Part shown: piece after piece, positions 37,923-46,997 of the stretch | Layout of the letters: each line of letters opens with the position of its first letter | Position numbering within the stretch: position 1 is the first letter of the stretch | Assembly (NCBI RefSeq): GCF_015353075.1 | Contig: NZ_CP064188.1 | Coordinates: forward strand, 1,054,001-1,118,000 | From: Rhizobium sp. 007 | GTDB taxonomy: Bacteria; Pseudomonadota; Alphaproteobacteria; Rhizobiales; Rhizobiaceae | Reading direction: 5' to 3' | Length of the DNA stretch: 64,000 nucleotides | Notes under the pieces: generated by a model | Databases searched by the model: none | Told to the model about the DNA's origin: nothing | What the model saw: the letters and a program-made list of their open reading frames with translations, nothing else | Translations under genes and position numbers: made by a program

Positions 37923-38151
37923 GAAGCTCCCCGAAAGCAGAATGTTAAGAAATTAGTAACTAAAGCGTTCGAAAAGGCAATAGAAAAAGATCCGTTATAA
38001 TCGAAATATACTTAGTGTAACATTGTGATACAGATTGGTTCTGTAGTTCGCGCAGTTCGCAGGCAATATTCCATTGAACAGACGGTATTATTCAATTTCG
38101 GTCGGGCGGGTCAAACCGCAGAGGCGACGTGTCACTCGTCAGCGGTTCGGT

Positions 38152-38940
38152 TCACCCCGGTGTCGGGTCCCAGAGCTTCCATGGCGCATTGCCGCTCTCC
38201 CAGGCCTTTTCGAGCACCATCTTGTCTCGCAGCGAATCCATGCTTTGCCAGAAGCCCTGGTGCCAATGCGAGCCAACCTTGCCCATGTGAAGCGCTCTTT
38301 CCATCGGCCCCTCTTCCCAGACGGTGTCATCACCTTCGATGAGGTCGAAGACTTCAGGCTCGCAGACAAAGAAGCCACCGTTGATCAGACCGCCATCGCC
38401 AATGCGTTTTTCGCGGAAGGCATGGACACGAGTTCCGTCGTCAGACAGGCCAAGCGCGCCATAGCGGCCCGGCTGGCTGACGGCGGTCAGCGTGATCCAG
38501 TTTCCGTCCCTCTCATGAAGCTCAATGGTCGCGGCGATATCGGTATCGGAGACACCGTCGCCATAGGTCAGAAGGAACCGCCTATCGCCAATGACGTCGC
38601 GGGCGCGCCTCAATCGTCCGCCAGTCATCGTGTTCAGTCCGGTATCGAGCACGGTGATCTTCCACGGCTCCAACGCGCGGCGGAGCCACTTGAACTCGCC
38701 TGTCGCTAGGTCGACTGTGAAGTCGCTGTTTATCATCGCATAGTTGATGAAGTAGTCCTTGATGTAATCCGCTTTATAACCGGCAAGCACAACGAAGTCG
38801 TTGAAGCCGTAGTGCGAATAGATCTTCATAATATGCCAGATGATCGGTCGCCCGCCGATCTCGACCATAGGCTTTGGCCGAAGTGTAGTCTCCTCCGAAA
38901 GACGGCTCCCGTAGCCTCCTGCAAAAATGACAACTTTCAT
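38152..38940 (-). CDS. rfbF: Glucose-1-phosphate cytidylyltransferase
   Basis: A 262-residue nucleotidyltransferase that makes CDP-glucose from CTP and glucose-1-phosphate. Features are the start FAGGYGSRLSEETTLRPKPM (nucleotide loop with Arg and Lys), GRPIIWHIMK, TYGDGVSD (metal-binding Asp) and NGGFFVCEPEVFD. It is the entry step to CDP-linked 3,6-dideoxy or branched sugars. Notably no CDP-glucose 4,6-dehydratase gene of the usual type is next to it. A sugar epimerase/dehydratase gene lies 70 bases upstream in the same direction, so the two are probably co-transcribed. Confidence 0.95.
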   Translation of the reverse strand: MKVVIFAGGYGSRLSEETTLRPKPMVEIGGRPIIWHIMKIYSHYGFNDFVVLAGYKADYIKDYFINYAMINSDFTVDLATGEFKWLRRALEPWKITVLDTGLNTMTGGRLRRARDVIGDRRFLLTYGDGVSDTDIAATIELHERDGNWITLTAVSQPGRYGALGLSDDGTRVHAFREKRIGDGGLINGGFFVCEPEVFDLIEGDDTVWEEGPMERALHMGKVGSHWHQGFWQSMDSLRDKMVLEKAWESGNAPWKLWDPTPG

Positions 38941-39010
38941 TGCGTCCTCTCGTCATTTGAAGCGTTACCCGCCGTACGCGGCTTTAAGTCACTGTGTCAC
39001 ATGATCCGGT

Positions 39011-40123
39011 TCAGCCAGGCATGGCTTCGCGCGTCCGATGAGCGGGGTCCTTGAAACCAGGAATGAAACTACGGTCGGACGGATTGGCCGTGTAGCGCAG
39101 ATCAGTGCCAAGGCTGCCGCCGTCGATCGCCTGTGTGAGCACGTTCAACCGCACGAGTTGCGCTGAGCGGTAATCGGGATCCTTCAAACCCGCCGCATCA
39201 AGGCCGGTTTTCAGATCGGCAATAGCGCCTGCAAGCGTTACTTCTGGCTGATGGGCCGGTGCCAGGCTCCGGTAGAGATCGAAATTAACCCGATAAGAAC
39301 GCCGGTCCGGTGGCGCGTCCTTGTTGATTTCGACCACCGTCCCCGGAACCGAGGCGGCGACGGCCTCCGCGAGCTCGCGGACCTGATAATTCCAGTCTTC
39401 GGAACCGACGTTGACGGCCAGAAAGTTTCCGCCATCCTGCCTGAGCAGCGCCCATTCGATTGCCCTTGCCATGTCGTTGACATGAATGAGCGGCCGCCAG
39501 GGCGTGCCATCAGAGAGGACCGAAACCCGTCCGGTCCTCAGCGCCGAGGCCACAAAATCGTTAAGGACGAGATCGAGCCGCGTGCGCCCTGAAAAGCCGC
39601 AGGCAGTCGCGAAGCGCAGCGCGCTGACCCTCATTTGGCTGTTGCGGGCGATCTCGCCAAGCCCGGTCTCGGCCGCAACCTTCGAACGCGAATAGGCGGT
39701 CAGAGGATTAAGCTCATCTGCTTCGGTGCGCGCGCCGCCCTCAGCAAATCCGTACATGGAGCAGCTGGAGGCGAAAACAAAGCTTCTTACGCCCATCGTG
39801 GCGGCGAGTTCGGCTGTTCTCAGTGTAGCACGGTGGTTAATCTCGTCGGTCACCGCCTCAAAGCGGCCGCCCATCGGGTCGTTGGAAACGGCTGCCAGAT
39901 GCACGACCGCATCGACGCCCTCGAATAGCTCGGCGGGCAGGTCGCGGACATCGGCAAAGACCTGACTATTAAGCAAACGCTCGGGCAGGTTTGCTTGGGT
40001 GAGGCAATGCGCGAAAAGGCCAGTATCGACGCCAACAAGCAAGCAGTCAGGCATCTCACGGCGCAGGTGAGAGACGACAGCAGGCCCGACATAGCCCATA
40101 TTTCCTGTGATTAAGATCTTCAT
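39011..40123 (-). CDS. NAD-dependent sugar epimerase/dehydratase
   Basis: A 370-residue extended short-chain dehydrogenase that acts on nucleotide sugars. KILITGNMGYVGPAVVSHL is the NAD-binding fold, SSCSMYG carries the catalytic Ser/Thr region and AYSRSKVAAE the Tyr-x3-Lys pair. The region RRSYRVNFDLYRS is typical of a subgroup often found with cytidylyltransferase and sugar methyltransferase genes. The start at 40123 follows GGAG. It is likely the partner of the CDP-glucose synthase downstream, either as a 4,6-dehydratase or a reductase/epimerase. Lack of the usual Asp-Glu before SMYG-type tyrosine motifs makes a pure dehydratase role uncertain. Confidence 0.85.
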   Translation of the reverse strand: MKILITGNMGYVGPAVVSHLRREMPDCLLVGVDTGLFAHCLTQANLPERLLNSQVFADVRDLPAELFEGVDAVVHLAAVSNDPMGGRFEAVTDEINHRATLRTAELAATMGVRSFVFASSCSMYGFAEGGARTEADELNPLTAYSRSKVAAETGLGEIARNSQMRVSALRFATACGFSGRTRLDLVLNDFVASALRTGRVSVLSDGTPWRPLIHVNDMARAIEWALLRQDGGNFLAVNVGSEDWNYQVRELAEAVAASVPGTVVEINKDAPPDRRSYRVNFDLYRSLAPAHQPEVTLAGAIADLKTGLDAAGLKDPDYRSAQLVRLNVLTQAIDGGSLGTDLRYTANPSDRSFIPGFKDPAHRTREAMPG

Positions 40124-40229
40124 TTCAAACGCTCCGGAACTGGTGACTGTCATTAAGATGGGCATGGCGCAAACCAGGGGGTTGCTTCACACCAACGTTG
40201 CATCGGATCAGTGTTTCTTGCGCGTCTCG

Positions 40230-42626
40230 TTAGAGCTCCTTCGATAGGTGCACGCGCGCCTTTCGCCGTCTGCGGCCTCGCGCCTTCATGATCGGCTCGC
40301 CATGCTCGAGGTAGTAGCTCGCATACCGGGAATAGAGCTTTTCGGAACTGCCAAGCCCACCATAGGTAGAAAGTTTCTCCTGATCGGCCTTGTTGAGCAC
40401 AACGCCCAGCAATTTTGCTGCGATCGCCGGTTCTTGTTCAAGCGTTGACTTCAAAAGGGCCCGCGGTGTGGCTCCCCATTCCGACACGAGCAGGAAACCA
40501 TCGGCCAACGGCTCAAAGGCTTTGGCATCAAAGACCGGCCCGATTGGTGGAAGATCGACGATTATATAGTCGAACATGGAGCGGGCCTCTTCTAACAGAG
40601 TTGCCATGGAAGGACCTGAGATCAGCTCGCTCGTGTTGAAGACCTTCACTTGGCGCGGCGTCGCGAGAAGGCTCGCACCCGTCTGTGGATCGACAACCAG
40701 AGTGTCTTGCCATTTCGTTGTTCCAGCCAGCGCCTCTGTCCAGCCGGTTTCAAAGCGGATGCCAAGACCCTGCGTTAGTGATCCGCGTCTAAGATCAGCA
40801 TCGATCATCAGCACCTTGGCTGGGCTGGATGCCACGAGCGTCGCGAAATTTGCCGCGATCGTCGTCTTGCCTTCGCCTGGCAATACTGAGACGACGCCGA
40901 TGACCTTGCAGTTCTGGCTGCCAAGCATCGTGTCGGTCACGATCTTTGCATGCCGTAAGGTCTCGGTAAATTTGGTGCCGCCCGACTTGACCGCAAACCG
41001 CATGGTTTCGACATCGGGATTGGCGATCAGCTTCCTTTCGTCATCGGGGGAGGGACGCGTGGCCCCAGGGATCGGCGGCAGGTAACCCAAGAACTTCAGG
41101 CCGAACGGCGTAAATTCCTCACCAAGGCGGAACGTGCCTTCCCTAATCTCGCGCCACAGGCCAAGTCCGATACCGAAGATCGCGCCGAGCATCAGCGAGC
41201 CACCAAGCGTCAAGGTGCGTTTGGGGCTGGATGCCTCGGTCGGCGGCGAGGCAGGCGAGATGACGCGCGCTTCTGATATCGGGAACGACTGGTTCTGGGC
41301 CGTTTCCTGATATTTCGTCAGATAGGTCTTGTAGAGGTCGCTAATGGCTTCGGCGTTGCGTTCCAAGTCCTTCAATTGCACGAGCGATTCATTCGCCGCC
41401 GAGGTTTGTCCGGTGATCCTCGACAGTCCCTCCTTCAGCGATGCCTCGCGCGAGACCGCAACCTCATACTGATTGCGGTAGCTTTCGGTCATCTGCTTGA
41501 GTTCTAGAAATATCTGCCGTCCAATGTCGTCCTGCTCCCTGCGCAGCGTGATTGCCTGCGGATGTTCGGGACCGAAACGGCCTTCGATCTCCTGGGCCCG
41601 TTTGGTGACCGCCAGATAGCGGGCTCTGAGCGTGGCAATGACCGTCGAGCCTTGCTGCTCGGAGACGGTTGCGGCATTGTCGACCGCAGTTTGCTGGCCG
41701 GCGGCGACGATCGCTTTGTACTGGTTGTAAAGCGCAAGCGCCTTGGCGCTGTCCGCCTGGGCCAAAATGTACTGGCCACTGATGTCGGAGAGCTGTTCTT
41801 CCGACAAGAGGGCACCTTTTGCTGAGGTGAGGCCGTTTTCGGTGCGGTAGCGTTCGACCTTCAGGGCCGCTTCCTGCGACTGGTCCTTCAGATCGGTCAG
41901 CCGAGCGCGCAACCAGACCGTCGCCCTTTGCGACGCGTCGAAATTGGCATCGAGCTTGTCTGACAGGTAGGCCTCGGCATAGGCGTTAGCGATCTGCGCC
42001 GACAAGGTGGGGTCTGTCGACGTGTAGTAGAGATCGATCACGAAGCTCTGCGGTTGCTGCTCGACCCTCAGATTTTCCATGAGAACTGCCACGGCAGCGC
42101 CCTTGCGCGCGTCGAGGCTATCGGCATCTGCCATCTCCGTGCCTTTGCCGGCAAACACGTCCATCGCCATCTTGGCAAGGCCCTTGATCTGCTGGGTGAC
42201 CGAGAGTGGAGGGTTGACGAATTCGTGCTTTTCGTAAAGCTGCTGCCTATCCACCACCTTTGCTGCAAGCGAGCTCGACCTCAAGATCGCCACCTGGCTC
42301 ATGATCTTCTTGTCAGATTCCATGTTTGCAGGCGCCGGTGAAACGTCTCCAGCAAACCGGCTCAGATTGTCATCGATGAGGACGCTAGTGCCTGCCGTGT
42401 AATAATAGGTTGCAAACACCAGCCGGGTAACGCCGAGCAGCAGGCCAATGGCGGCAAAAAGGACCACGAGCTTTGCTTGACGCCTGGCGATCTGTATCAG
42501 GCGGTCGACGTCTATGAACCTTTCATCGCCGGCCTCAGGCTGCTTGGCCGTGCCCGGCTGACCGAGATAGGGGCGTATTGCTTCCTGCATCTTCTTTGCC
42601 TTGCCTATGCCTATGAACTCGTTCAT
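40230..42626 (-). CDS. exoP: ExoP-type chain-length regulator with tyrosine autokinase
   Basis: A 798-residue inner-membrane co-polymerase fused to a bacterial tyrosine kinase. The Wzz domain occupies the N-terminal half with two membrane spans (about residues 53-72 and 480-500) around a long periplasmic coiled coil. A short proline-containing stretch (SPPTEASSPKRT) precedes the second span. The kinase has Walker A (LPGEGKTTIAAN), the Walker A' DADLR and Walker B IIVDLPP, and a C-terminal tyrosine cluster YSRYASYYLEHGE. It controls polymer length and export with ExoF. Its ATG overlaps the stop of the exoM stump (ATGA). Confidence 0.93.
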   Translation of the reverse strand: MNEFIGIGKAKKMQEAIRPYLGQPGTAKQPEAGDERFIDVDRLIQIARRQAKLVVLFAAIGLLLGVTRLVFATYYYTAGTSVLIDDNLSRFAGDVSPAPANMESDKKIMSQVAILRSSSLAAKVVDRQQLYEKHEFVNPPLSVTQQIKGLAKMAMDVFAGKGTEMADADSLDARKGAAVAVLMENLRVEQQPQSFVIDLYYTSTDPTLSAQIANAYAEAYLSDKLDANFDASQRATVWLRARLTDLKDQSQEAALKVERYRTENGLTSAKGALLSEEQLSDISGQYILAQADSAKALALYNQYKAIVAAGQQTAVDNAATVSEQQGSTVIATLRARYLAVTKRAQEIEGRFGPEHPQAITLRREQDDIGRQIFLELKQMTESYRNQYEVAVSREASLKEGLSRITGQTSAANESLVQLKDLERNAEAISDLYKTYLTKYQETAQNQSFPISEARVISPASPPTEASSPKRTLTLGGSLMLGAIFGIGLGLWREIREGTFRLGEEFTPFGLKFLGYLPPIPGATRPSPDDERKLIANPDVETMRFAVKSGGTKFTETLRHAKIVTDTMLGSQNCKVIGVVSVLPGEGKTTIAANFATLVASSPAKVLMIDADLRRGSLTQGLGIRFETGWTEALAGTTKWQDTLVVDPQTGASLLATPRQVKVFNTSELISGPSMATLLEEARSMFDYIIVDLPPIGPVFDAKAFEPLADGFLLVSEWGATPRALLKSTLEQEPAIAAKLLGVVLNKADQEKLSTYGGLGSSEKLYSRYASYYLEHGEPIMKARGRRRRKARVHLSKEL

Positions 42627-42745
42627 TGCGACACCCGCCTAACCTGCTCAGGTACCGCAACCGCCGCAATCGACGCCAGCGTGTCGCTGAGCGAGCTCCT
42701 CCGGTATGTGCAGACGGCAATTTCGATGAGAAGTGGCCGGCTCAT
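42623..42745 (-). pseudogene. exoM: Truncated exoM (40-codon N-terminal stump)
   Basis: A 40-residue frame starting MSRPLLIEIAVCTYRR that matches the N-terminus of ExoM-type GT2 transferases (I-x-I-x-VCTYRR...L..TL.S.AA..VPE). It then ends abruptly. An intact ExoM would continue for about 270 more residues. The stump has GGAG before its ATG, overlaps the exoA stop (ATGA) and its own stop overlaps the exoP start (ATGA). In Sinorhizobium meliloti the order is exoA-exoM-exoO-exoN-exoP, so a deletion removing most of exoM plus exoO and exoN would give exactly this. It may still act as a short coupling peptide. Confidence 0.75.
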
Positions 42746-43740
42746 GAGACGCTCCTTCTTGGACCAAGCGACAGCATCTCGAGCCAGAAACCGGTTGACC
42801 AGGCTACATGCATGACCATAGCAAGCAGTCCGGCCAATGGTCCGTGGGGCATCTGCTGGCGCACGCGAAGATAAAAGCCATAGCCGATACAGGTAAACGC
42901 CCAGGCGAAAGCTGGAACGATCGCCGCCCAGTAAAACAGCGCGAGCACGGTGCCGGCAACGGCGGGCGCGACTGTAAGCGGCAGCATTTGGCGCAAAGCT
43001 GGCATTGTCTTGTGTTTGCGGATATTGCGCGCCCGTCCGCGGCCGTAATTGAGGTATTGACAAAACAGTGCGCCAACGCTTGCGCGCGGATGATAGACCA
43101 TGCTTGTCCTGCCGCTGATCCAGATCCTGTAGCCAGCCTTCCTCAGGCGGAAGTCGAGCTCGGCATCTTCATTATGGGAAAAGGTTTCGTCGTAGCCGCC
43201 GACGGCGAGAAAGGCGCTGACGCGCATCAAGGCGTGGTGTCCGTGATCGACGTAACCACCCGTCGACAGATTGCGATGCGGAGAACCGCCATTGCCGATC
43301 TTGGAGTTCTGGGCAATCGCGGCTGCTTTCTGGATCGTATTGAAACCGGTCGTCTCCAAGGCGACGACGACGGAGGCAGCCGCGGTCATCTCGGCATCAG
43401 CAATTAGCTGTTGACAATAACTCTTCGGATATTGTCCATGCGCGTCCATGCGCACCAAATATTCAAAATCACGGCCGTAGCGTGCCACTGCAAGATTGAT
43501 CGCCGCACTTTGCAGGCGCTTCGGATTGTCAAGGAAGATGATGCGCGGATCGATGGCGCAGGCGGCCTTAATGATATCCTGCGAGCCGTCCTTGCTGCCG
43601 CCATCGGCCACGACAATGCGCCAGCCCGGAGCTTGAAGTTCCATGCTCAGAGCGTTCAGAAGCGCACCAATGTAGTTTCGCTCGTTAAGGCATGGAATGA
43701 CGATCAAGCAGCAATCTTCTGGACTTACGTGCTTATTCAT
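42742..43740 (-). CDS. exoA: ExoA-type glycosyltransferase (GT2)
   Basis: A 332-residue GT2 transferase with C-terminal membrane segments (AGTVLALFYWAAIVPAFAWA and more). It opens LIVIPCLNERNYIGALLNAL, has VVADGGSKDGS and VRMDAHGQYP (acidic motif), then HNEDAELDFRLRKAGYRI (acceptor/catalytic region). In the rhizobial pathway ExoA adds the first glucose to the lipid-linked galactose. The start at 43740 follows AGGA; a TTG three codons earlier is possible. It lies three bases after exoL's stop and overlaps the exoM stump by four bases. Confidence 0.9.
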   Translation of the reverse strand: MNKHVSPEDCCLIVIPCLNERNYIGALLNALSMELQAPGWRIVVADGGSKDGSQDIIKAACAIDPRIIFLDNPKRLQSAAINLAVARYGRDFEYLVRMDAHGQYPKSYCQQLIADAEMTAAASVVVALETTGFNTIQKAAAIAQNSKIGNGGSPHRNLSTGGYVDHGHHALMRVSAFLAVGGYDETFSHNEDAELDFRLRKAGYRIWISGRTSMVYHPRASVGALFCQYLNYGRGRARNIRKHKTMPALRQMLPLTVAPAVAGTVLALFYWAAIVPAFAWAFTCIGYGFYLRVRQQMPHGPLAGLLAMVMHVAWSTGFWLEMLSLGPRRSVS

Positions 43741-43751
43741 CGCGTTCAATC

Positions 43752-44936
43752 CTATATGGCAAATGACGAACTGATCGGAAAGTGATCTGAAGTTTTGCGA
43801 GGCTCGGATGGCGCCAAGCCGGCGAGCCAGGCGACCAAGTTCTTGCAGTCTGCCTCATCGATCGCCCAGTTGCGCCGATCGCACGCGGCAACGGCGGACT
43901 TCAGGTACCTAAAGCGGCGAACGTCCAGCCCCTCCATCGCCATGCTTAGCGCAACGGACGTGGCATCCGACAAGATCAGGCCGATATTATTGCGCCGAAG
44001 TGCCTCAGCCGTCTCGGTGCCTTGAACGGCAATCGGTACCGCCCCGTGCAGGCATCCTTCGTAAAGCCGGTTCGGTAACAGCCACTTGGAATTGTGGCCC
44101 TCTTCGAAACAATCGGCCGTCCAGGCAAAGTCGACCTCGCCGTAAATTGCACCCAGATCCTCCGGGTTTCGGTAGGGCCCACAAAAACGCATGAAGGGTT
44201 CGTTCGCCACGAAGGCGTCGAAATCGTCAAATTCCGAATAAGCCGGCCGGCCGCGCAGAATGATCTCGAACCTGCCATTCGCCATCCTTGAGAAGTGCGC
44301 GAGCAGCTTCAATGATTTCCTGCAACGCAGCGCGCCAAACCAGCCGATGCGCCATGGCCGGTCTTCGCGTTTTTGTGGGGCAGGAAGAAGGCCGTCATCC
44401 ATGACCGCGACGACTTTGTTCTCGACGAGCATGACCGGGACCTTCAGAAACGACAGCACATCGAAATAGTTGCTCTTGAAGGCTGGCGAACTGGTGACGA
44501 TCGCACTGACGTTTCGGCCAAACCAACGTTCGGCAAATCGCATCGAGCGCGCGACGGGACCCATGCCGACGAGCAGCCTGTGAATATCGAGACACTCGTA
44601 AACGATTGGTACGGACCCGCCGAAATAGCCGTTGGCGCGGTTTGCCAATGCAAGCATTTCGAGATTGCGGGCGACGATCACGTCCGGCTTGCTGAGGCCT
44701 GCAAGGACGGAACGCAGCCTTGCCATTGCCTTGAGAACGGCCCAGGTGCGCTGGACAAAGCGACCATCGGCCGTCTTGCCGAGGTTGACCGGCTTGATGC
44801 CTTCGATATCGCCTGGGATCTTAGCTCGCGAAAAACCTAGAAGGTCAACCGTCGCGCCGCCGCGTGTCAGCATGATCAGGCGCCGGCGAACTGCCGGATC
44901 GGACAGATCATGGACTAGGTAAAGCACGTGCGCCAT
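43752..44936 (-). CDS. exoL: ExoL-type glycosyltransferase
   Basis: A 394-residue cytoplasmic transferase resembling ExoL, which adds an early beta-1,4-linked glucose in succinoglycan-type repeat units. It opens MAHVLYLVHDLSDPAVRRRL. Its C-terminal half has a GT4-like nucleotide-sugar binding fold (RIGWFGALRCRKSLKLL, then LLPNRLYEGCLHGAVPIAV). The start at 44936 shares its A with the exoK stop (TGATG), so the two are coupled. A longer frame upstream overlaps exoK and lacks support. Function is taken from order and family. Confidence 0.88.
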   Translation of the reverse strand: MAHVLYLVHDLSDPAVRRRLIMLTRGGATVDLLGFSRAKIPGDIEGIKPVNLGKTADGRFVQRTWAVLKAMARLRSVLAGLSKPDVIVARNLEMLALANRANGYFGGSVPIVYECLDIHRLLVGMGPVARSMRFAERWFGRNVSAIVTSSPAFKSNYFDVLSFLKVPVMLVENKVVAVMDDGLLPAPQKREDRPWRIGWFGALRCRKSLKLLAHFSRMANGRFEIILRGRPAYSEFDDFDAFVANEPFMRFCGPYRNPEDLGAIYGEVDFAWTADCFEEGHNSKWLLPNRLYEGCLHGAVPIAVQGTETAEALRRNNIGLILSDATSVALSMAMEGLDVRRFRYLKSAVAACDRRNWAIDEADCKNLVAWLAGLAPSEPRKTSDHFPISSSFAI

Positions 44937-45766
44937 CAAAGGTTCTCCTGCGGCTTTGCAGGGGCGCTGACGGTGATGGCCCCGTCGCAGGTCAGAGAGG
45001 CTGCAAACAGACATCTTTCGCCTGTAGCGGTATAGCTCACCCAGTCGACCTGCATGATCGCCGGTCCTTTGTAGGCAAAGGGGCCCATCCAGCCTGTCAG
45101 CGTATCGGTTCCCCACAGGCTAAAGAAGATTTTCTGCCTTGCCGTCGGAATGCGGAGCGTATCGGTAACTTCGTTGACGAGTAAGCCGTTGACGTAGAAC
45201 CGCAGTCTCGAGGGCTCCCAGGTAAAGGCGAAATGGTTGAAATCCACGTCTGCCGGACCGGCGAGTGAAACGAGCTTTTCGTTGCCGCCTTTCGCTTTCA
45301 CATATTGGTTGACCTGGACAGCAGCACTGTTCTTCCCCAGCACCTCGAAATCGATCTCGTCGTGCTCCTCCTGGTCGGCGGGGCCAATATAGGAGAAGAA
45401 CGCCGAGTTAAGGCCTGACCCGGTCGCCGACTTTATCCGTGCCTCATAGGTACCAAAGCCGTAGCGTTGCTTCGTCTGGATTTCTGCGCACAGAAGGGCC
45501 TTCTGATCGACAGTGTCCTTTGCGAGCATCAGCGACGCAAAGCCGTCGGCAATCTTGATCATTTCTGCCGACCAGAAGCAGTTTTGATGATCACCGTTCG
45601 TCCAGCCGTCTGAAATATACCAGAAGTTGGGATCGAGCCGGTCAAAGCTCTCGAAGAAGGACGCTGCAGGGCGGCCGTCCGCGGCTTGAACGTTGGGGAC
45701 AAGCGCACACGTTAGCAAGATCAATGAAAAGATCTGCCGGAAAATGCAACTGAATTCCTGACCCAT
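44936..45766 (-). CDS. exoK: ExoK-type endo-beta-glycanase (GH16)
   Basis: A secreted GH16 endo-1,3-1,4-beta-glycanase that trims newly made exopolysaccharide to lower mass. The active-site signature is clear: HDEIDFEVLG, with nucleophile and acid Glu in E-I-D-F-E. The start at 45766 gives a signal peptide (MGQEFSCIFRQIFS then LILLTCALVPNVQA) cut before ADGRPA; an ATG 13 codons earlier is possible and neither has a strong ribosome site. It is the first gene of exoK-exoL-exoA-exoM'-exoP. The succinyltransferase gene exoH that precedes exoK in other rhizobia is absent. Confidence 0.9.
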   Translation of the reverse strand: MGQEFSCIFRQIFSLILLTCALVPNVQAADGRPAASFFESFDRLDPNFWYISDGWTNGDHQNCFWSAEMIKIADGFASLMLAKDTVDQKALLCAEIQTKQRYGFGTYEARIKSATGSGLNSAFFSYIGPADQEEHDEIDFEVLGKNSAAVQVNQYVKAKGGNEKLVSLAGPADVDFNHFAFTWEPSRLRFYVNGLLVNEVTDTLRIPTARQKIFFSLWGTDTLTGWMGPFAYKGPAIMQVDWVSYTATGERCLFAASLTCDGAITVSAPAKPQENL

Positions 45767-45805
45767 AACTGAGCGGTCAGCATGTGAAGGTTGATCGAAA
45801 TTCAT

Positions 45806-46260
45806 AGTAGCAACCCGAAGCGAGTACGAGAAACAAATGGCGCGGGGACGTCGGCACTAAAAATTCCAGGCTATACTTTCTGGTTCTTTTATTACAGGCA
45901 GAATAAACGCGCGGTGGAATCACCGCATAGTTATCCTGCCAGAATTTCAGCGCCGATGTTGCCAATATCGACCGCGTTCAACTAGTTGCGATCGTTTATA
46001 CCGGCAGCCTTAGAACGGCGTATCAGTATTTGTGACGACGTTATTTCAGAAATCTGAAATAGGCAACAAAAAATTAACGAATCTGATAGCTAAAAGCTTG
46101 ATTTTACGCCGTAGATTAGTTTTTGAACAAAGTTCAGCTGCTGCCGTTTCATAATGGTACAGGTAGGCATTCCGAATGCTGGAGAGGGCAGGGACGTCTG
46201 TCCGTCATGAGCGTATTTGCTCTATCACGCTGGCGCTGCGGATGGAGGCACCAAGAATGT
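45806..46260. other. AT-rich promoter region upstream of exoK
   Basis: About 455 bases without a gene. The part from 46020 to 46130 is AT-rich and includes a perfect inverted repeat (separate entry). It should carry the promoter of the exoK operon and the end of the SDR operon. No terminator hairpin was clear. Confidence 0.5.
46042..46061. promoter_or_regulatory. Perfect 20-bp inverted repeat upstream of exoK
   Basis: TATTTCAGA, AA, TCTGAAATA form perfect 9-bp arms with a two-base centre, about 275 bases upstream of exoK. Size and symmetry fit a dimeric regulator's operator. I do not recognise the consensus. A short hairpin in RNA is less likely, given the AT-rich arms and lack of loop. Confidence 0.55.
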
Positions 46261-46992
46261 CTAGTCGTTGAAGGTCGGCGGCGTCGGTCGTGCTGGACGC
46301 ATGAAAATCTCGGTGACTTCACAGGTGGACGGCATCGACAAGGCTGTGATTAGGTTCGCTGCCACCGATTCCGGCTGCAGTAACTCGTCTGCCTGATAGG
46401 AAAGCGCTCGCGAATCATGGATAGTTTCCTGCATCGGCGTTGCGGTCTTCCCGGGAAAGATGCTGAGGACACGCACGTCCTGATTGTTGATCTCGGCTCT
46501 CAGCACGTCGGCAAAGGCCTTCAAGGCATATTTACTCATCGTGTAACCCGCGAGCTCCATTCTCGGATTCAGCCACACGCTTGAGTTGATGAACGCGATA
46601 TAACCCTTCTGTCTGGCCAGTGCCGGGAGGAGGAGCTGTGTCAGAACATAGGGCGCGCGCAGATTGACGCGCCAAACGTTATCGAGTTCTTCCACCGGGC
46701 TTTGCGCAACCGGACCGGAACGAAAGACGCCAGCACTGTGCACAAGGTAGTCGATGCCGCGATCGGTCACCCGCAAACGGGCGACGAATTCGGCGATCGC
46801 CCGATCATCGGCAAGATCGACGTGATGCCAGCTGATCGATGCTCCGTTGCTAAGGGACGACGGCGGGACGCCGCCGCGGGTAAGAGCATGAACGGTCACG
46901 CCGGCTACACCTAAGGCTGATACGATCGCCTGACCGATACCGCCCGCTGCCCCGGTCACCACTGCCACCCGCCCCTTAAGAGATTTTTCCAT
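46261..46992 (-). CDS. Short-chain dehydrogenase/reductase in sugar module
   Basis: A 243-residue SDR. VAVVTGAAGGIGQAIVSAL is the cofactor-binding fold, HSAG corresponds to the NNAG motif, and the catalytic residues are Ser in FINSSVW with Tyr-x3-Lys in YTMSKYALK. It is the last gene of a four-gene operon (aminotransferase, methyltransferase, DUF4910 protein, SDR), five bases after its neighbour. By context it probably reduces or oxidises a keto group on a nucleotide sugar or its side chain. Fatty-acid-type reduction is possible, but the setting argues against it. Confidence 0.85.
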   Translation of the reverse strand: MEKSLKGRVAVVTGAAGGIGQAIVSALGVAGVTVHALTRGGVPPSSLSNGASISWHHVDLADDRAIAEFVARLRVTDRGIDYLVHSAGVFRSGPVAQSPVEELDNVWRVNLRAPYVLTQLLLPALARQKGYIAFINSSVWLNPRMELAGYTMSKYALKAFADVLRAEINNQDVRVLSIFPGKTATPMQETIHDSRALSYQADELLQPESVAANLITALSMPSTCEVTEIFMRPARPTPPTFND

Positions 46993-46997
46993 GATCC

